NCBI GenBank assembly: GCA_021904315.1
Contig: CM038907.1
Span: forward strand, 21,893,223 to 21,957,222
Reading direction: 5' to 3'
Origin: Sphagnum magellanicum
Lineage: Eukaryota > Streptophyta > Sphagnopsida > Sphagnales > Sphagnaceae
DNA: 64,000 bases
Shown in pieces: positions 51,001-60,795 of this stretch (position 1 is the stretch's first letter; each line of letters opens with the position of its first letter). Under the pieces are notes generated by a model that did no database searches, was not told the origin of the DNA, and was given only the letters and a program-made list of their open reading frames with translations. The position numbers were made by a program, and so were the translations under genes.

Positions 51001-52041
51001 TTTTAGCTTCACACAAAGACCCCTCCTTTTATTTGTACTGTGTTCTGTTAGTACACATAGTAATGACTGCCTGAGAACAAGTCAATTTGTATTGAGAATT
51101 TGATCTATCAGAAGCTTCTTTCTTCTGTTTGGAGCCCAATTTTTTTTTTTTCCTGGCAGGTTTTTTGTTGGCTATGGTTTAGAACTGTCACGGTTGGTGC
51201 CATTGACAATTTACCACTTGAAGCGGAAGTACCTTTGCAAAACAGAGGAGGAGGTTGAGGAGGCATGGGCTCCAGGACCCCTCACTTATGAAACTCTAGT
51301 GCCCAACGACATGCTCATAGTGACCATCACCTTATGTTATTCAGTGATTTCGCCAATTATCTTGATATTCGGACTTCTCTATTTTGGCATAGGCTGGTTG
51401 GTTCTACGCAACCAGGTCTGATCTGTCTTCCCTTCTTGTGCAGTTTTGGTCTTTACTTGCCCCATCATCTTTTGAGGATAAAACCTAAACTGTACTAGAA
51501 TTGCTTCTCAAGGTGAAATCATTGTGTTTTTCTAGCTTCTACAGTCAGGGGTTGGAGACTGTTGGATCCAGTTGTTTCTGATGGGGGAAAGGAAAACAAA
51601 AAAATTTCTTTGCAGGCTTTGAAGGTTTATGTGCCAAGCTTTGAGAGTGGTGGGCGGATGTGGCCACATATACACTCACGGATTCTGGCATCACTATTTG
51701 TGGCACAGATAACTATGATTGGCTACTTTGGAATCAAAAAGTTCCCATATACAGTCCTTGTCATTTTTCTTCCCTTCATCACCATTGGGTTCACCCTGAT
51801 CTGCAAGATGAATTACTACCCATCGTTCCAAGTGACCTCACTTGCAATTGCCAGTGAGGTTGTGACACAGTCACCATCTCTTTCTGCTATTATCAATGCC
51901 TATACGCCAGCTTGTCTCCAATCTGAAGCTGACAAGTCTGAAGATAATGACCGTTTTGAGGATGCTAGATCCAATGTAAGTTCCAGAACAGATTCTGGAA
52001 TCAATTTTCCCCCTGGGGGATCAGGTCAGGAATCTGCATGA
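48080..52041 (+). CDS. OSCA3/ERD4-like mechanosensitive calcium-permeable channel, 8 coding exons, 751 aa
   Basis: Exons are 48080-48362, 48983-49131, 49286-49561, 49690-49983, 50167-50430, 50688-50995, 51160-51415 and 51616-52041. All introns are GT-AG and the frame is continuous. The protein matches Arabidopsis ERD4 (OSCA3.1) along its length. Examples are an N-terminal membrane helix (SLLTSFAIFCLLVLVYTVLS, from about residue 9) and VRDIPKPPRGMTRVQQVD. Also matched are FVFFNNRRAAAEASQ, VFYMIPIAFISSLTTLNNL, GIPSQSLMVRATSGKYFYF, SRLVPLTIYHLKRKYLCKT and YFGIGWLVLRNQALKVYVPS. Domain order is the OSCA one: N-terminal helices, a cytosolic PHM7-type loop (roughly residues 175-355), then the membrane pore bundle (roughly 360-650). 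The C-terminus is an acidic/Ser-rich tail. Members form dimeric osmo-/mechanosensitive cation channels in plant membranes. ERD4 is dehydration-induced in Arabidopsis; regulation here is unknown. Confidence 0.95.
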
Positions 52042-53174
52042 AGAGAGTACATAATTTTGACCTTGTTACATCTTGCTGGATTTTTAGCAACAGGATATTC
52101 CGGGTTTTTGTTGAACACAAAAACTGTTTAGTGTCTACTGAAATATTAGAGGGGATGGGTTTTTTTGGTTGTGTTTATTGACACAAACAGAAAGTAGCAT
52201 ATGTTAGGTTGCATTTTTGTTGTAGAGGATGGGTGTTTGAAAATAACATACATTAGGTCCAACCTGCAGTCAATTGGCACTTACAAGCTTTTTTCTCCCC
52301 TCTTGGACCCTGCTTTGATGTAAAATTCATAATACACTTTTTCTGGTTTATGCGGCATTTCCACAGAAATTTTTAGGTATCAGTTTTTTTTGTTACAAAT
52401 ATATAATAAAGTGTACTGATCTATTTTCTGCAAAATGAAATTACAATTTATTTTTCTTCTACTTTTGTATAGTTAAAAGTTGTTTAAGTTAAATGTGTTC
52501 TTTAACATATTGCACTATTTCATGTAAATAGGTGGAGACATTGTAATTGGTTCGGTTGTGGTGGGAATTGAAAATTATGAATGTTATTGTGTAGGTTAAG
52601 GATATGTTTTATACAATCTATACAAATTGCTAATTAGTAAAGTAATTAATTGAGAGGTTGCAGTAAGGATCATTTCCTTTTCTTGTATGTAAGATGTGGC
52701 AGTTTGATATGTACTTTTAAAAGAAAGAGGAAAACACCATGTGAATGCAGTTTGTATATCACACTCATCAATACATGTGTGCATTGGACAAATTTTTTGG
52801 AAGAGTGAGAGTAAAAACAAATAATTTTTTTTGCAGACGTGTGCTTGAAATCTGTGTACTGTACTTACATCCAGAACTGAAAAGATTAGAAGCAGCAAAG
52901 TGCAGCAGCAGCAGGCTATGACATTCAGTGATGACACGCAAATGGCAACGTTTTTGGAAAAAGTAAGTGCAGTATTTCAGCTTCTTCGTTCGCTCATAAT
53001 TGTACAAAACAGGCAGTGTGTCGTGCTATACATTTTCCGAAACCAATACAACAACACCAACAACAACTACCGCACCAAGCTCTTGTTCATCACGAGACAA
53101 ACGTCGAAGCCTGGGAACAACACAGAGGATAATGGGTCAGAAAGGAGATCGATGACTAGCTGGGACCAGCTAGT
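52042..53174. other. Convergent intergenic region
   Basis: This gap of 1.13 kb lies between the OSCA-type stop (+) and the LHCB stop (-), and should contain both 3' untranslated regions. No coding exon is recognised; the small frames on either strand lack conserved motifs. Confidence 0.6.
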
Positions 53175-54333
53175 CTAAGATCCGGGGGTGAAGTTGGTGG
53201 CATAAGCCCAAGCATTGTTGGTAACTGGGTCGGCCAAATGATCGCTCAAATTGGCCAATGGGCCCTTGCCAGTGACGATGGCCTGCACGAAGAATCCAAA
53301 CATGGAGAACATGGCCAGTCTTCCGTTCTTCAACTCCTTCACCTTCAGCTCAGCGAAAGTGTCGGGGTCGTCAGCCAGGCCCAAGGGATCGAAGGAGCCG
53401 CCTGGGTAGATTGGATCAGTAACTTCACCCAATGGTCCTCCTGCAACGCGATAGGCCTCGACCGCGCCCATGAGCACCACCTGAGAGGCCCAAATGGCAA
53501 GAATGCTCTGGGCATGGACCAAGGACGGGTTGCCCAAGTAGTCAAGGCCGCCGTCCGCGAAGATCTGAGAACCGGCCTTGAACCATACTGACTCTCCGAA
53601 TGGGACGCCGTTCTTGGCCAGAAGCTCCGGTGTAACGCAGCCCAAAGCTCCGAGCATGGCCCAGCGTGAGTGAATCACCTCCAGCTCCCTGTTCTTGGCG
53701 AAAGTCTCGGGGTCCGCTGACAATCCTGCGGTGTCCCAGCCGTAGTCACCGGCGAACTCTCCAGTCAAGTATGAAGGGGTATCTCCAGAGAACGGGCCCA
53801 AGTACTTGGGACGATCAGGTCCATACCTGAAAAGAGAAAGAAAAAAAGAATAACATCCCCCCCAAAAACAGCTCTCAGACCAACAATGATGAAGCAAAAA
53901 CATGATCATCATATGCAGCACGAATCCTAAAAATCTCTTCAGCAGCTCTATCAGAATTCCTCAACAGACACTTGAATGTAAGTTCTCAAGCTATCGATGC
54001 AAACAAATGGAAATGACAAAAAAGGAGCTTGATTCAAGTCTAACAGGATCCACAGCTGAAATTGTAAACCCAAAAACCAACAATTCCTTGACAACAACTT
54101 CAGAATTCAGACTGCAACAGAGAGGGAAACAAAGCAGAATAAGAGGTTGAACATATATGAGAGATCAGTAGTTGAGAGAGATCAAACCAGATGCTAGAAC
54201 TAGAACTTGACTTGCTCCCGCGCATTTGAACACGAGCCTCATTGCTGCCAACTTTGCGCGACAGCTCGCTGCTCTGCTTCAACAATGTCTGGCCTGCAAA
54301 GGCAGTGGATGCACAGGCAGTAGCTGAAGCCAT
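53175..54333 (-). CDS. LHCB1/2-type LHCII chlorophyll a/b-binding protein, 265 aa, 2 exons
   Basis: Exon 1 is 54333-54188 and exon 2 is 53826-53175. The 361-bp GT-AG intron splits the Trp-49 codon. The chloroplast-targeted precursor starts [15 protein letters not shown], with a transit peptide of about 35 residues and a Ser-rich mature N-terminus. The WYGPDR trimerisation motif (49-54) follows. Three membrane helices are marked by [17 protein letters not shown] (helix B, 96-112), the segment around 150-175, and [20 protein letters not shown] (helix C/A, about 213-232) with its chlorophyll-binding Glu-Asn-Arg. The C-terminus is [14 protein letters not shown]. It binds chlorophyll a/b and xanthophylls in trimeric LHCII of thylakoids and feeds photosystem II (and PSI in state transitions). 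Length and motifs are fully canonical. It is the first of a local cluster with a decayed copy (56450-57505) and a second gene (63384-64000). Confidence 0.98.
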
Positions 54334-54470
54334 TGCTACACCAAGAAACACAAGCTCCACAACACACAGAGACTTGGAGAGCAAAGGCAGAGAGAGGATG
54401 CGAGCGGAAAGAAAGACGCAGACGCAGACGAAGAAGACTGCAGGGCGAATAAGGCGAAGGGCAGGTGGCT

Positions 54471-54580
54471 GTTTTTATCCAGGATCGACCTCGGGATCGA
54501 TCCGATGACGGAAATCCTTCTCCACCAATGGCGTACAACGGAAAGCGGATATGATACCGTTACGCCGCTAAGATAAAAAC
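54471..54580 (-). promoter_or_regulatory. Putative light-responsive promoter of the LHCB gene
   Basis: Reading away from the gene, there is a TATA-like GGATAAAAAC (54471-54480), about 140 bp from the start codon. A CCAAT box follows (54525-54529, plus orientation), and then GATA-type motifs (ATATGATACC near 54550, AGATAAAAAC at 54571-54580). LHCB promoters of flowering plants use TATA, CCAAT and GATA/I-box elements. The spacing here differs in that the GATA motifs are upstream of CCAAT. Function is inferred from motifs only. Confidence 0.55.
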
Positions 54581-55074
54581 TTACCCGGATTGCCGCAAAA
54601 TAGTGAATTCCATTTTCACGTTTTGTTTTCTCGGTGATAAAATGGAACTCGCTAGCAACTACAAAGTAAAGTTACCAAACCAACCATCAGCACCACCAAA
54701 ATGAGAATTTAAAACAAGGGGTGTCACACTCTGGCCTTGCCATTTACATCAAAAGGTATCTTAAGGCACAAGAAGAAATACAAAAACGCAAATATTTCAC
54801 CACGCAATAATATAATCTTCAAAAAATCCTCTAAAAGAAACCAAAATCCTTCAAGGCATTATAACTCTGTAACGAATCTCAAGTTTAAACACAAGCCAAA
54901 AGATCATCTTTCAAAAATCCTCATATAAAAATAGACCTATTATTACCTGGGGGCCAAAATCCCTTAAGCTACTATACTGTATAATGAATCTAAACACAAT
55001 ATCCTTGCCTCGGTAGGCAAGGTCAAAAACTAAAGAAAATTAAAAATAAATGAATAAAAATAAGAGTGTGCAAA
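54581..55074. other. Spacer upstream of the LHCB gene
   Basis: AT-rich, with no gene recognised. It probably contains distal promoter sequence of the LHCB gene. Confidence 0.5.
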
Positions 55075-55229
55075 GGTGCATTCACACTTGGTGTTAGGGA
55101 CTCTAGTGTTGAATCCAAGTTAGTAGTCATTTGGGACATTGAGCTAGCACCCATTTAACATTGGGTGCCACCTAGGACAGCACCTATATTTTCATTTAAC
55201 ACTAACTTAACATCAAGTGTGAATGCACC
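55075..55229. mobile_element. MITE, copy 2 (inverted relative to 12576-12786)
   Basis: A 155-bp element ends in GGTGCATTCACACTTGGTG and, on the other strand, GGTGCATTCACACTTGATG. It shares interior blocks with the copy at 12576 in opposite orientation. A CAA triplet borders both sides, allowing one base of slack. It is non-coding and shorter than copy 1. Confidence 0.8.
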
Positions 55230-55464
55230 ACAAGTAATGTGTAAGAACCCTGTCTCTAAATAAATAGCTATTACACATTGAATGGTTAACTTAGTTCACT
55301 CAAGATAACTAAGAAAACAAATGCAGATTATGGAATGGAGTAATCCCATTATTGGCTTGAAAAAATTAACACTTTCAGACTTTGCATACAACCCTATTCT
55401 GCTGAATTTTGAAAATAATGGTCCCTTTCTACCATTTTCCATTGATGGTGAGATCTAATGGCCA

Positions 55465-55692
55465 GGGTGAACCAGCACCCGAGTTGGTTCCTTCACCTTT
55501 CTGAGTGAGTGAGTGAGTGAGGTCTCTCTCTCTTAATGACCATTCTTGAGCCCCAAAAAAAAAATGTTAGATTTGAACTCAAAGACCCCTGATTTAGTCT
55601 AAGCATGGGATATAATTGTAATATTTACAAATAATTTAAATGAATTTTGGGATTTTAAACCATGGTACCAACATGTGGGTGCTGGTTCACCC
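55465..55692. mobile_element. MITE with perfect 16-bp terminal inverted repeats
   Basis: GGGTGAACCAGCACCC at 55465-55480 is exactly complementary to 55677-55692, and imperfect pairing (GTTGGT with ACCAAC) continues inward. The interior is 196 bp of AT-rich, non-coding DNA including a GTGA run. The terminal motif resembles the ends of the foldback at 46862-47427, so the two are likely related families. No clear target duplication was found. Confidence 0.8.
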
Positions 55693-55840
55693 AAGGTGTT
55701 TCTCAAACCCTATTGGGTACACATTTAGCCATTAGTTACTCATGATAATTAAAAAAATAAAATAAAAATCTAGACCACAAAATCTAGCAATTTCCATTTT
55801 CCCAGGCCACTAATACATAATTGTACTGTTACTTCTGTAA

Positions 55841-56240
55841 TTTGGATAATTATACTCTGTGATTTATGTATTTCGTACTTGAAAGCGTAGATTTCATGCA
55901 TACGGAATGCATACTTGTCACTTCAATTGGCTAAAATGAGTAATATACGTGTATTTGTACTATTACGTACCTATACGGGGTGCATACCTGTCACTTCAAT
56001 TGGCCAAAATGAGTAATATACGTGTATTTGTAATGTTATGTACCTTATTTGTATTGTACTCTGTCATATACGTATTTTATACCATAACGGAAACCTAAGA
56101 GTTCATGCATACGGAGATCATGCGTACCTAGTAAGTAGTAACTACCTGTCACGTCAAAGTCTGGCTAAAATGAGTAATATACGAGTATTATACTGATTTC
56201 TGTACTCTGTCTTTTTACGTATTTCGTATAGAAGGCCAGG
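55841..56240. repeat. Degenerate tandem repeat around AAAATGAGTAATATACG
   Basis: The phrase CTAAAATGAGTAATATACG (or CCAAAATG...) recurs near 55932, 55998 and 56166. It is preceded by CCTGTCAC(T/G)TCAA-like and CATGCATACGG-like blocks and followed by GTATTTGTA and ACGTATTTCGTA-like blocks. Three drifted units of unequal length are visible. There is no coding. Confidence 0.75.
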
Positions 56241-56408
56241 AGTGCATAGGGGACCAGCTGCGTACCTGATTCACAGCTGCAACTGCCTCTGTTGCGTGCG
56301 GGAGCTCAGATTCTTGGCAGGAAGAAATCAGAGTTCGAACTTCGGTTATGATGCGAATCCGCGTAGCTGGAACGGAGCAGGTCGTTTTCAAACGAGATCT
56401 AGATCCCA

Positions 56409-56430
56409 ATTTTTTTTTTTTTTTTTTTTT
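56409..56430. repeat. T22 homopolymer
   Basis: An uninterrupted poly-T run (poly-A on the minus strand) lies just past the recognisable LHCB-like exon 2 remnant. Confidence 0.9.
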
Positions 56431-56449
56431 CAGGAAAATTTTGCAGCTG

Positions 56450-57505
56450 CAACGAAGCGATGATGTATTGGAACTCCGGAGAATCATGGGCCCAAGAACT
56501 TATAATTAGGACGATGATCCGGTCCATTATACCTGCAGGAAAGAAAAAACACATATCATGATTCATGACATTCAAGCTGGAACTCCCAAACATTTCCACC
56601 CCATGTCGAGAGACAATGTGGATCAGTGAACTACGTACAAGCTGCTGCACTAGCACAGCTAGCTAGAAATCGGAAGTGATCAGACGATGATGCAGATCCT
56701 AAGGAATTAGTATATAACGCATTCTTTCAATGCGATGTAGTACACTTAGCGTCTCCTCTATATAAGCGCTGAGGATCCATCTTCACACATTGCGCATTAC
56801 TCTTCAATTCATCGTATAAGCTGGTCCAGCAACCAGCTAGGGTTGGAATTCCGCAAATTAGCTAAATGGAAGCAGCTTGATCACGAAAAAAAAACGAAAA
56901 AAACGAACATCCGATCAGAATATAATAAAAATAGCTCATGATCTATTTAACAAGATAATCTAAATTATAAAGACATGCTAGAAAATTCGGCGTCGGCCTA
57001 ATTCAAACAAACTTATATATGTATCCCCGAAGAATCGAAAAGGAAAGAAAAGAAAAGAAAAAACAAAATCGACAGCCAACGACAACGACAAATATTATAT
57101 GAGAGCTCCTGGAAGCTGAAGAGTTAAAGCTATGAAAGAAACTTTGAAGCTGGCTGCAGCTAGCTGCACATGAAGACTAGATCAAATTGTACTATATCCC
57201 AAGAGAATGGTTTTCAGCGCCGCCCACGGTCACAATATAGCCGCAGACCGTAAAAGACAGTTTTTGGAGCTCTGAGAATATGGTTCTTCTTGAGATGAAA
57301 TCACATACCAGATGCTAGCGGAGCTGGTGCTGGACTGATCGCTGCGCGCTTGAACACATGAAGAGGGCTTGAGTACTGCATAATTTTTGCCGAGGTTAAC
57401 GGCCGGAATATCACAACTCATGAAATATTGTTTCAGCAATGAGTTGTACTGATCTGCAAAGGTGGGTGACGAGCTGCAGTCAACAACAGCTGCTGATGCT
57501 ACTGC
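56450..57505 (-). pseudogene. Decayed LHCB gene copy between the two intact LHCB genes
   Basis: The exon 1 remnant (about 57505-57309) still reads VASAAVV, FADQYNSLLKQ and CVQARSDQSSTSSASIW, paralleling [16 protein letters not shown] and [16 protein letters not shown] of the intact gene. It ends in a usable donor inside the Trp codon. The exon 2 remnant starts at 56532 after a good acceptor (TTTCCTGCAG). It keeps the outline of [12 protein letters not shown] with insertions, then meets a stop. Similarity ends before the poly-T run at 56409-56430. The start codon is gone (GTA in place of ATG, with TAA just upstream). The rest of exon 2, including all chlorophyll-binding helices, is missing. 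The intron is 776 bp against 361 bp. It is a host gene relic in the same orientation as its neighbours. Confidence 0.8.
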
Positions 57506-57748
57506 AGCTTACGAGAGATCGATCGAAACCAAGCAAGTGGAATCCTCTTCTACAACGAAGGATGAGGGAGGAGGAGCTCGGGAAGAGTCTGTGAGAGAAC
57601 TGTGTTCAAGAACTGCTCGGCAGGCCGAATGCGAGCTACAAGAAGGGAAGCCCAGTGCATGCACCAGGATGGAATTCCGTCCAAGTCCCGATCATCCGCC
57701 CCTCGATTGGCACCTCGACTGGCCACCAAATTTTATGGTCACTGACCA

Positions 57749-58930
57749 GGTTGCTGAGGATTGAATTACGTTATTGTAATTTAATTAAATAATAAAAGAG
57801 TGAAAATGTAATGGTGCATAAAACACAGGACTAGGGCATGCTTTAAAATCAATTTTGTATATGTGCTATAATTATATGTGTAATTCCCTTTTCCCTGCTT
57901 TTAGTCAGTGTGTGTTTTGAGTGAAATTTCCCCCAAAAGGAAAAAATATAAATTAAAAAGGAATATTCTTCTGTATTAACATTTTTCCTTTTTTTGGGAA
58001 AACATCACCAATTATTTCAAAAAACATTTTTTTAAACAAATGTTTTCACCACATTTGGACTTCAGTATGGTAGCATTTTGTTTAACTAGTTTTTTTTACT
58101 ATTTAGGCAAGCTCTAGAAACCCTTTTGCCATGTATTGCTAAGTCCCTCTTGGGATGCTAGCCAATGATGCAACATCAGAAAATGGAAAAAAAATATCAT
58201 TGCTTTGAGTAGGTCAAAATGGGATTTGCTATTTTTCACAAGCCCATTTTTAAAATTTTTTAATTTAATTTTCCAATCTTGTCATGTAGCCAAAAGCCAA
58301 GCCAAAGTGATGAATATCCATAAGAAGATTCAGCCAAATTGGGCACTGAAAAGGTTGCTGAGGAGTGAATTACATTACTCTAATTTAATTATTATAAGAT
58401 TGAAATATAATCTGCATAAATATAGGACTAGGGCAGGGTTTTTTTTTCAAATTCCTCAAGTAGGTGCACTGGCTAGGATCTTCAGCATTAATTAGCACTA
58501 AATGGCGACTGTCCTGGAGGACAAGTAGATCTTTTTTGGAATCCTGCCTAGTTCTGACGACCTACAGTAACACGCTGTCTAAATCTGACGACTTCTAGCC
58601 TTTTTTCCTCTAGATATGGCGATTTGTTTTTAAAAATTCCTAAAATTCCCTTTGTTAGATTCGCCAGCCCTTTGTTTTTTTGTCGTCAAGTGGCGAAAAT
58701 TCGCCACACAAAAAAACGCTGGACTAGGCCACATGTTGTAGACCATAGGAAAAACTTAAAATGAATAGTTTTATTTGTGCTGTAATATGTATAATTATCT
58801 TTTGCCTATTTTGAGTATATTAAAATAGGCTTTATGGTAGAATCATTAAAAAAAAAATTTCGAATCTTGTGATGTAGCCAAGGTGATGGTCATCCATAAG
58901 AAAATTCAGCCAAATTAGGCTAATATATAT
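57749..58930. repeat. Degenerate tandem duplication of about 600 bp
   Basis: GGTTGCTGAGGA(T/G)TGAATTAC followed by TAATTTAATTA occurs at about 57749 and 58352. Likewise CATAAGAA(G/A)ATTCAGCCAAATT after TGTAGCCAA occurs near 58280-58340 and 58870-58917, and GGACTAGG recurs in both. The units have drifted and gained insertions, one of them a TGGCGA-rich block at about 58500-58740. Confidence 0.65.
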
Positions 58931-59444
58931 GAGATAAATGAAAGTTACAAATTTAAGCATCCTTCTATATATATTGTTGGGCACCTACTAGAAAGAAATA
59001 CAGAAATCCTATTGTAGAAAATTCTAGCTACTGTATCTTGAATACAATGGACTTTTCATTAAAAATGGCCAAATTTCACTGCATTTCATGATGAAATGAA
59101 ATGCAGTGAAATTTGGCCATTTTTAATGCAAAGTCCATTGAATATATATAGGTGGAAATCAAACTTTTGAGGTCAAGTTTAATTGAATATTTTTCCCCAA
59201 AAATATCACAGCAAGACATAGCTTATGTTCCCTAAAGTATAACCCTAAAAATGATGTGTTGAAAACAACTCTTCCTTTAGTACTGCTTAGATGCATATAT
59301 GAAATGGTGGTAAACCATTTATGGAGGAGCATTGGTAGACTTGTTACAATTGAGAGGTATTAGATTTGTGAGGTTTGTGGTGTCTAGATTTTTCAGTAAA
59401 GCTTTCCTTTAATTTGGGCTTTGGCTTTGTGAGGTCCAAAATCT
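58931..59444. other. Spacer with a short perfect hairpin
   Basis: No gene is seen. The only structure is the hairpin at 59045-59140, listed separately. Confidence 0.5.
59045..59140. repeat. 96-bp near-perfect hairpin
   Basis: CAATGGACTTT, AAAAATGGCC, AAATTTCACTGCATTTCAT and their complements face each other around a six- to seven-base centre. Arms are about 44 bp with very few mismatches. TTGAATA appears at both borders (59038-59044 and 59138-59144), compatible with a target duplication of a tiny foldback element. It could equally serve as a small-RNA precursor if transcribed. Confidence 0.85.
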
Positions 59445-59514
59445 ACTTATATAAAAGAATCGGTGTGTGTCCGTCCGTCCGTCCGATATCTATTGGCTGG
59501 AACTCAGTCCAATG

Positions 59515-59825
59515 GGTATCACTCAGTGTGAGGAAAAATCACTCAGTGTGATGGGTATCACTCAGTGTCTGGGTTGTTTGTGAGGAAAACAGGGTCCCTC
59601 AGTGCAATGGGTAAACTCTTGGGTGGGTTGTGAGAACCTTCGGTGAGAGGAAAAGTCACTCAGGGTATCAGTATCACTCAGTGTAATGGGTATCACTTAG
59701 TGTCAGGGTGTCACTAAGTGTAATGGGTATCCTCTTGGGTGTGTCCGTAATGGGTATCACTCAGTGTAATGGGTATCCCTCAGTGTCAGGGTATCACTCA
59801 GTGTAATGGGTATCCTCTTGGGTGT
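59515..59825. repeat. Minisatellite of TATCACTCAGTGTAATGGG units
   Basis: Many imperfect copies of TATCACTCAGTGTAATGGG and longer units including CCTCTTGGGTGTGTC are arrayed head to tail. Confidence 0.85.
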
Positions 59826-60107
59826 GTCTGGGTTTAGGGTTTTCCTTTTTCCGGGAGATTTTCCTTTTTTCTTTCATTTGTTTTCTTTCTACCTCCTGAT
59901 AAAACTTTTCCCCTGATCATTTTGCTTGCAAAATGGGTTTACCAACTAGTCTTATATATAAAAGCAAACATGGTGTCCATCTGTCTGTGGCGACAAAAAC
60001 AAGATGAGATCCTGAAACGAGCGAGATCCTCAAAACCTTCGAGGACCTGAACCGAGGTGTCTGTCTGTCTGTCACGACAAACAGCGCAGGGCAGGGGCAG
60101 GGCAGGG

Positions 60108-60650
60108 CAGGACAGCCCAGAATCTTTTTTTTTTTTTTTTTTGTATTGACCAAGACGACCTTTTTTTTCTTTTAGCTACTGTCCGTCCCGATTAAGGGGA
60201 CGGATGAAATGTCCGTCCGGCTTGATGACGGGACGAATTTAGGGGAAGACCAGAAAAAAATTATTTAGGCCTTGGACAGCCCAGAATCAGTTTTTTTTTT
60301 TTTTTTTTGTATTGACCAAGACGACCTTTTTTTTCTTTTAGCTACTGTCCGTCCCAATAAAGGGGATGGATGAAATGTTCGTCCGGCTTGATGACGAGAC
60401 GGATTTAGGGGAAGACCAGAAAAAAAATATTTAGGCCTTGGACAGCTCAGAATCAATTTTTTTCTTTTTTTGTATTGACCAAGACTACCTTTTTTTACTT
60501 TTAGCTACTGTCTGTCCCAATTAAGGGGATGGATGAAATGTCCGTCCGGCTTGATGACGGGACGAATTTTGGGGAAACTTTTTTTCTTTTAGCTACTGTC
60601 CATCCCGATTAAGGGAATGGATGAAATGTCCGTCCAGCTGGATGATCACA
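60108..60650. repeat. Tandem repeat, period about 165 bp, more than three units
   Basis: Units start with GGACAGCCCAGAATC near 60110, 60274 and 60440 (as GACAGCTCAG). Each contains a poly-T tract, TATTGACCAAGACGACC, TTTTAGCTACTGTCCGTCCC, GGATGAAATGTCCGTCCGGC and TTAGGGGAAGACCAG. A fourth partial unit runs from about 60577. It lies inside the Helitron-like element. Confidence 0.9.
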
Positions 60651-60795
60651 AAATAATAATAAAAATAGAAAACACATAAAAATAAAAAAATAAAAAAGTT
60701 AAAAGTTTCTAAAAAAAACTAAAACGCGAATCAAGTTTAAAGAAACCGGGGGACTTCACAGTGGCCGAAGGTCACGGGCACCCACTCGTATAATA

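Larger units (their letters stand above)
59446..60795. mobile_element. Possible non-autonomous Helitron/Helentron-like element
   Basis: The left end TTATATAAAAG followed by GTGTGTCCGTCCGTCCG, and the right end ACGGGCACCCACTCGTATAAT after a small GACTTC/GAAGGTC stem-loop (about 60752-60773), resemble the termini of Helitron-type elements I know from other genomes. A second left-end-like sequence (TTATATATAAAAGCAAACAT, then GTCCATCTGTCTG) at about 59952 suggests nesting. The interior holds only tandem repeats, with no Rep/helicase coding. The call rests on end resemblance alone. Confidence 0.4.

Noticed and set aside
53238-53591. Long open frames on the plus strand opposite the LHCB exon, and the matching ones at 63447-63800
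   Set aside because: They are antisense shadows of GC-rich, strongly constrained LHCB codons. The same shadows appear at both gene copies.
57462-57764. 100-codon plus-strand frame starting MGDELQSTTAADATA
   Set aside because: It begins opposite the exon 1 remnant of the decayed LHCB copy and shows no known domain. It is more likely a by-product of that sequence than a gene, although expression was not testable.
60108-60650. Centromeric-type satellite (period about 165 bp)
   Set aside because: The period is in the satellite range, but there are only three to four units and they lie within a Helitron-like element, so a local expansion is simpler.
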